Made by a program: the position numbers and the translations under genes. The notes beneath the pieces are model-generated. The model ran no database searches. It saw nothing but the letters and a program-made list of their open reading frames with translations, and was not told where the DNA came from. 64,000 nt of DNA from Hydractinia symbiolongicarpus (Eukaryota; Cnidaria; Hydrozoa; Anthoathecata; Hydractiniidae), in contig NC_079878.1 in NCBI RefSeq assembly GCF_029227915.1, positions 1 through 64,000 on the forward strand. The letters are read 5' to 3'. This document shows, one piece after another, positions 61,191-64,000 of this stretch (position 1 is its first letter; each line of letters starts with the position of its first letter).

Positions 61191-64000
61191 TTATTCTTCA
61201 CGTGCAATTTTTCTTTTTTTAATTTTTGGTTTTAATTGGCTCGATTCAGGATTTACATTAACAAAATGTTGCTTTAATGTATTTCGTAACCGCTCGACTG
61301 GGTTTTTGATGCAGCTGTACCTGCTCGACATCCTGTTGATTTCATGATGCAAGCTTTCTCCACCTTAAAAATGTTATAATTTGACATTTAAGCTAGCTAG
61401 CTACACATTTTCTGAAAAATAACACATTTTGGTAAAAAACACAAATTTTGGTGTTACCAGGTTACAAATTTAAGTGGCTGTTTACCTTGTTCGCCATAAA
61501 ACCCAAATCCAACATTCCATTTTGCTATGAACTCAGTGACATGATCTTCAAGCATATGCAGTTTTGGTGAAATATTAACTTTTGGCCAGTTAGTTCGCAG
61601 ATGCATCATGAATTTATTAATTGAAATTTCTAGAATTATGTACTATATGTATATTATTCTTTCTTTTTGTTTTGTTTTTGGCACATGAAATTTTAAAAAA
61701 AACTTATTTATTATTAAAAAAAGGAACAAGTTTCTCACCTAAAGCCAGTATTTCCTCACATGACAGATATTTTGCCGAATTGTAAATGTTATGAACTTCT
61801 GCAAAGTAAGTAAATAACATGTCGTACTTATCCATTTCTAAATTCACACTGTGAATAAGCTGGTCATCATGCTTTTGTGCTGCAACAATCTCTTTAATGC
61901 TGGATGTTAAATTTTGGATGTTTTCTTTCTATAAGAGCAAGATTGTTTTTTTAATTTTCTTTAAATATGTTATTTTTAAATTGCTACATTATTGTTAGTA
62001 TTAACAAACCTTTAGCAATTTATGTACATGGTTGCCGATAAAACTTTGGCCATGGTAGGCCTGACGTTCAACACCCATTTTTTGCAGCGTTTTATCTATT
62101 GAAGAAGCACAAGGACCAACACCTAAAATAAGATGAACAAACTATTAAACATAGCTTTAGATTGGAGAGAATATAAGGCTTGCATCATAAGATCAGAATG
62201 AAAATTATAATTTTGGAAAGTTTTTTTTCGGGAATTAAATTTCTTGGAATTTCCAGACAAAAAAACATTTGCGAATATCACAAAAAATTACTTAGGTAAT
62301 AAAAATGATCATACCCACTAAAATTCTTTTGTTGTTTCCCAAGGTTGAGATTTCTAATTCTAATTCTGTGATTTTCTTCTCAGTTTTTATTATACTTTTC
62401 TCGTACGTCAGTATATTTCGTTGTAAGCCACCAGATATTACAAGCCAGTTTAACTGATCTTGCTGGTTTGCTAATTTGGCTTTTTCATCTTCCAGCTTTT
62501 GCTGCAAGTCATTTGTTTCTTTAAGGACTTCGATGTAGTCACCATAATCTGAATCCAGTTCATTGTCTTCTGTTGCCAACAGCAGAGCTATTTTTACATC
62601 ATAGTCTTGGCAAGAAGACTCAAACATTTTAAACATCTTTTGATATACACCCAAGGAAATATGAAGACCAGGAATACAGACCTAAAATTAGGTGTTTATA
62701 TAGATTTTATTTTGGGATTATTAAATCAACTTGCAGTGGAAAAGCATAAAAATATGATGTATACTTGATCAATAGGTATGTCAAAAAATATGTTGTCAAT
62801 GACATTATAAAATTCTTTCGCATTTTTAGGGCTCCCACCACTTTCACGGAAATCTGCTAAATTTTCTTCAAGTGTCGCCAGTGACCTTTTCTTAAATTTC
62901 TTGCGAGTAAACACTGGGATGTTCATTAGTTTTGAGGTAATGTTGCAAAACAAACAGCTGTGACGCCCTAAACACAAATGTTAAAGTATACATATTTTAT
63001 TAGAAACTTTTAAAAATAAACCATTTTTAACTATGCATTTCCCATATCTGCGTAGTAAAAACCCATTGTTAAACTACAGGAACTTTATGAAGTTGCAAAA
63101 AAAGTTCTGTAAAAATTAATTAATTTTGATTATCAACTAGCAACTTGCCCCAGATCTTAAGTAATTAATATTTACCATTTGCACCAGTTATACCATACAT
63201 TGCACACAGAAATTCGTAGTCGCCATACATAAATACACGGAATATCGACTCTTTATATTTGACTTGTTGCAGCATTTTTATTTGTGGTCAAAAATTAATT
63301 AATTTTGATTATCAACTAGCAACTTGCCCCAGATCTTAAGTAATTAATATTTACCATTTGCACCAGTTATACCATACATTGCACACAGAAATTCGTAGTC
63401 GCCATACATAAATACACGGAATATCGACTCTTTATATTTGACTTGTTGCAGCATTTTTATTTGTGGTCGAAACCGTTCAAGGCAGACTCTTAAGTTTGTT
63501 CTTGTGTCTTTCCCTAATTTAAAAAAAAAATATAAAAAATGTTTTGATTTCTACTTTAGATCACTTAGATCATTTCTACTTTAGATCACAATTAGACATC
63601 ACATGCATAGAATTTTGGAAATTCCAGTTTTAATTTTTTTTTTTTCATATTTGTAATATATTGCATTAATGTTTGTTACCTTCAAAAATGCTAAACATTA
63701 TTGTGTTTTCCTTCTTGTTTGGGTTTAGAACATTGCCTATTTGATATGCCATTTTAAAACTATTTCCTCCATGGTCTCCACCAATTTTAACATGGATCTC
63801 ATTGTCAGGAATGAAACTATGTTTTACAAGTAAATTGTGACATTCTAGCTTTTTGAGTTGATACAGAATGTGGCCAACTACATTATACAGATACCCCCAG
63901 GGCCTAGGTATAACGGATACCCTGTTTCCAACTGATAATTTGGTGAGAGGAGCCAGCTCAACTCTCAGTCCTTGGCCTACCCATTCAGCAGCGACACTTC
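61191..64000 (-). CDS. Multi-copy, transposase-like family protein, 3' part (unknown function)
   Basis: Eight exons in transcript order: 63680-64000 (continues off the window), 63355-63513, 62765-62967, 62315-62681, 62010-62122, 61739-61928, 61486-61629, 61191-61363 (stop TAA); phases agree; about 555 aa are visible. Landmarks: IHVKIGGDHGGNSFKM, FMYGDYEFLCAMYGITGANG joined to RHSCLFC (a zinc-finger-like C-x2-C with nearby H), FFDIPIDQVC.PGLHISLG, a coiled coil in exon 4, RQAYHGQSFIGNHVHK, and NWPKVNISPKLHMLEDH. I recall this arrangement from large families of uncharacterised, highly repeated proteins in cnidarians and other invertebrates; the acidic and histidine motifs look like a DDE-type transposase core, but I cannot name the superfamily. 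The C-terminal exon ends in a basic KPKIKKRK stretch. No terminal repeats were identified. Confidence 0.75.
63111..63468. repeat. 179-bp tandem duplication over an exon
   Basis: 63111-63289 and 63290-63468 are essentially identical. The unit contains the 3' part of the exon ending at 63355 (GDYEFLCAMYGITGANG) and its donor, plus intron sequence. The right copy joins the true exon start. The left copy lacks that start and an obvious acceptor. Confidence 0.93.

Noticed and set aside
1-64000. CRISPR arrays, bacterial operons, prophage or integrons
   Set aside because: The genome is clearly eukaryotic; none of the direct repeats have array structure.

Overview
This is an AT-rich metazoan window: spliced genes with GT/AG introns, dense DNA transposons, one LTR retrotransposon and many microsatellites. 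A nuclear lamin, a betaine-homocysteine methyltransferase, an astacin protease and a secreted cysteine-repeat protein point to an invertebrate animal. The transposon mix (Tigger elements, Bel/Pao, and a multi-copy family with a GDYEFLC...GANGRHSCLFC signature) suggests a cnidarian, perhaps a hydrozoan; that is inference. All exon models were built by hand from splice sites, phase continuity and family similarity, without transcripts.

Layout, left to right. 1-3.7 kb: a decayed fragment of a repetitive family, then nothing recognisable. 3.7-10.0 kb (minus): a 19-exon gene for a secreted protein of about 641 aa built of two alternating cysteine-rich modules. 12.8-15.9 kb (minus, perhaps starting at 19.0 kb): BHMT with all its zinc cysteines, and a THAP-domain relic just upstream. 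22.6-30.8 kb: a three-level nest, a small inverted-repeat element split by a Bel/Pao retrotransposon, itself split by a 2.2 kb hAT-like element. 32.7-35.5 kb: an intact-looking pogo/Tigger element that carries, besides its transposase, a divergently transcribed HIRAN-domain protein. 38.0-45.6 kb (minus): a 9-exon nuclear lamin. 50.7-58.3 kb (minus): an 11-exon astacin metalloprotease with a long repetitive stalk and two C-terminal WxNNxLC modules; one of its introns holds two Tigger-type MITEs. 61.2-64.0 kb (minus): the 3' eight exons of a multi-copy, transposase-like gene of unknown function, with a 179-bp tandem duplication covering one exon.

The host genes (BHMT, lamin, astacin, cysteine-repeat protein) show no functional relation to one another; all four are on the minus strand. 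The strongest candidate for something undescribed is the Tigger element with a HIRAN cargo gene sharing a very short bidirectional promoter with the transposase, followed by the modular cysteine-repeat gene and the unusual astacin.
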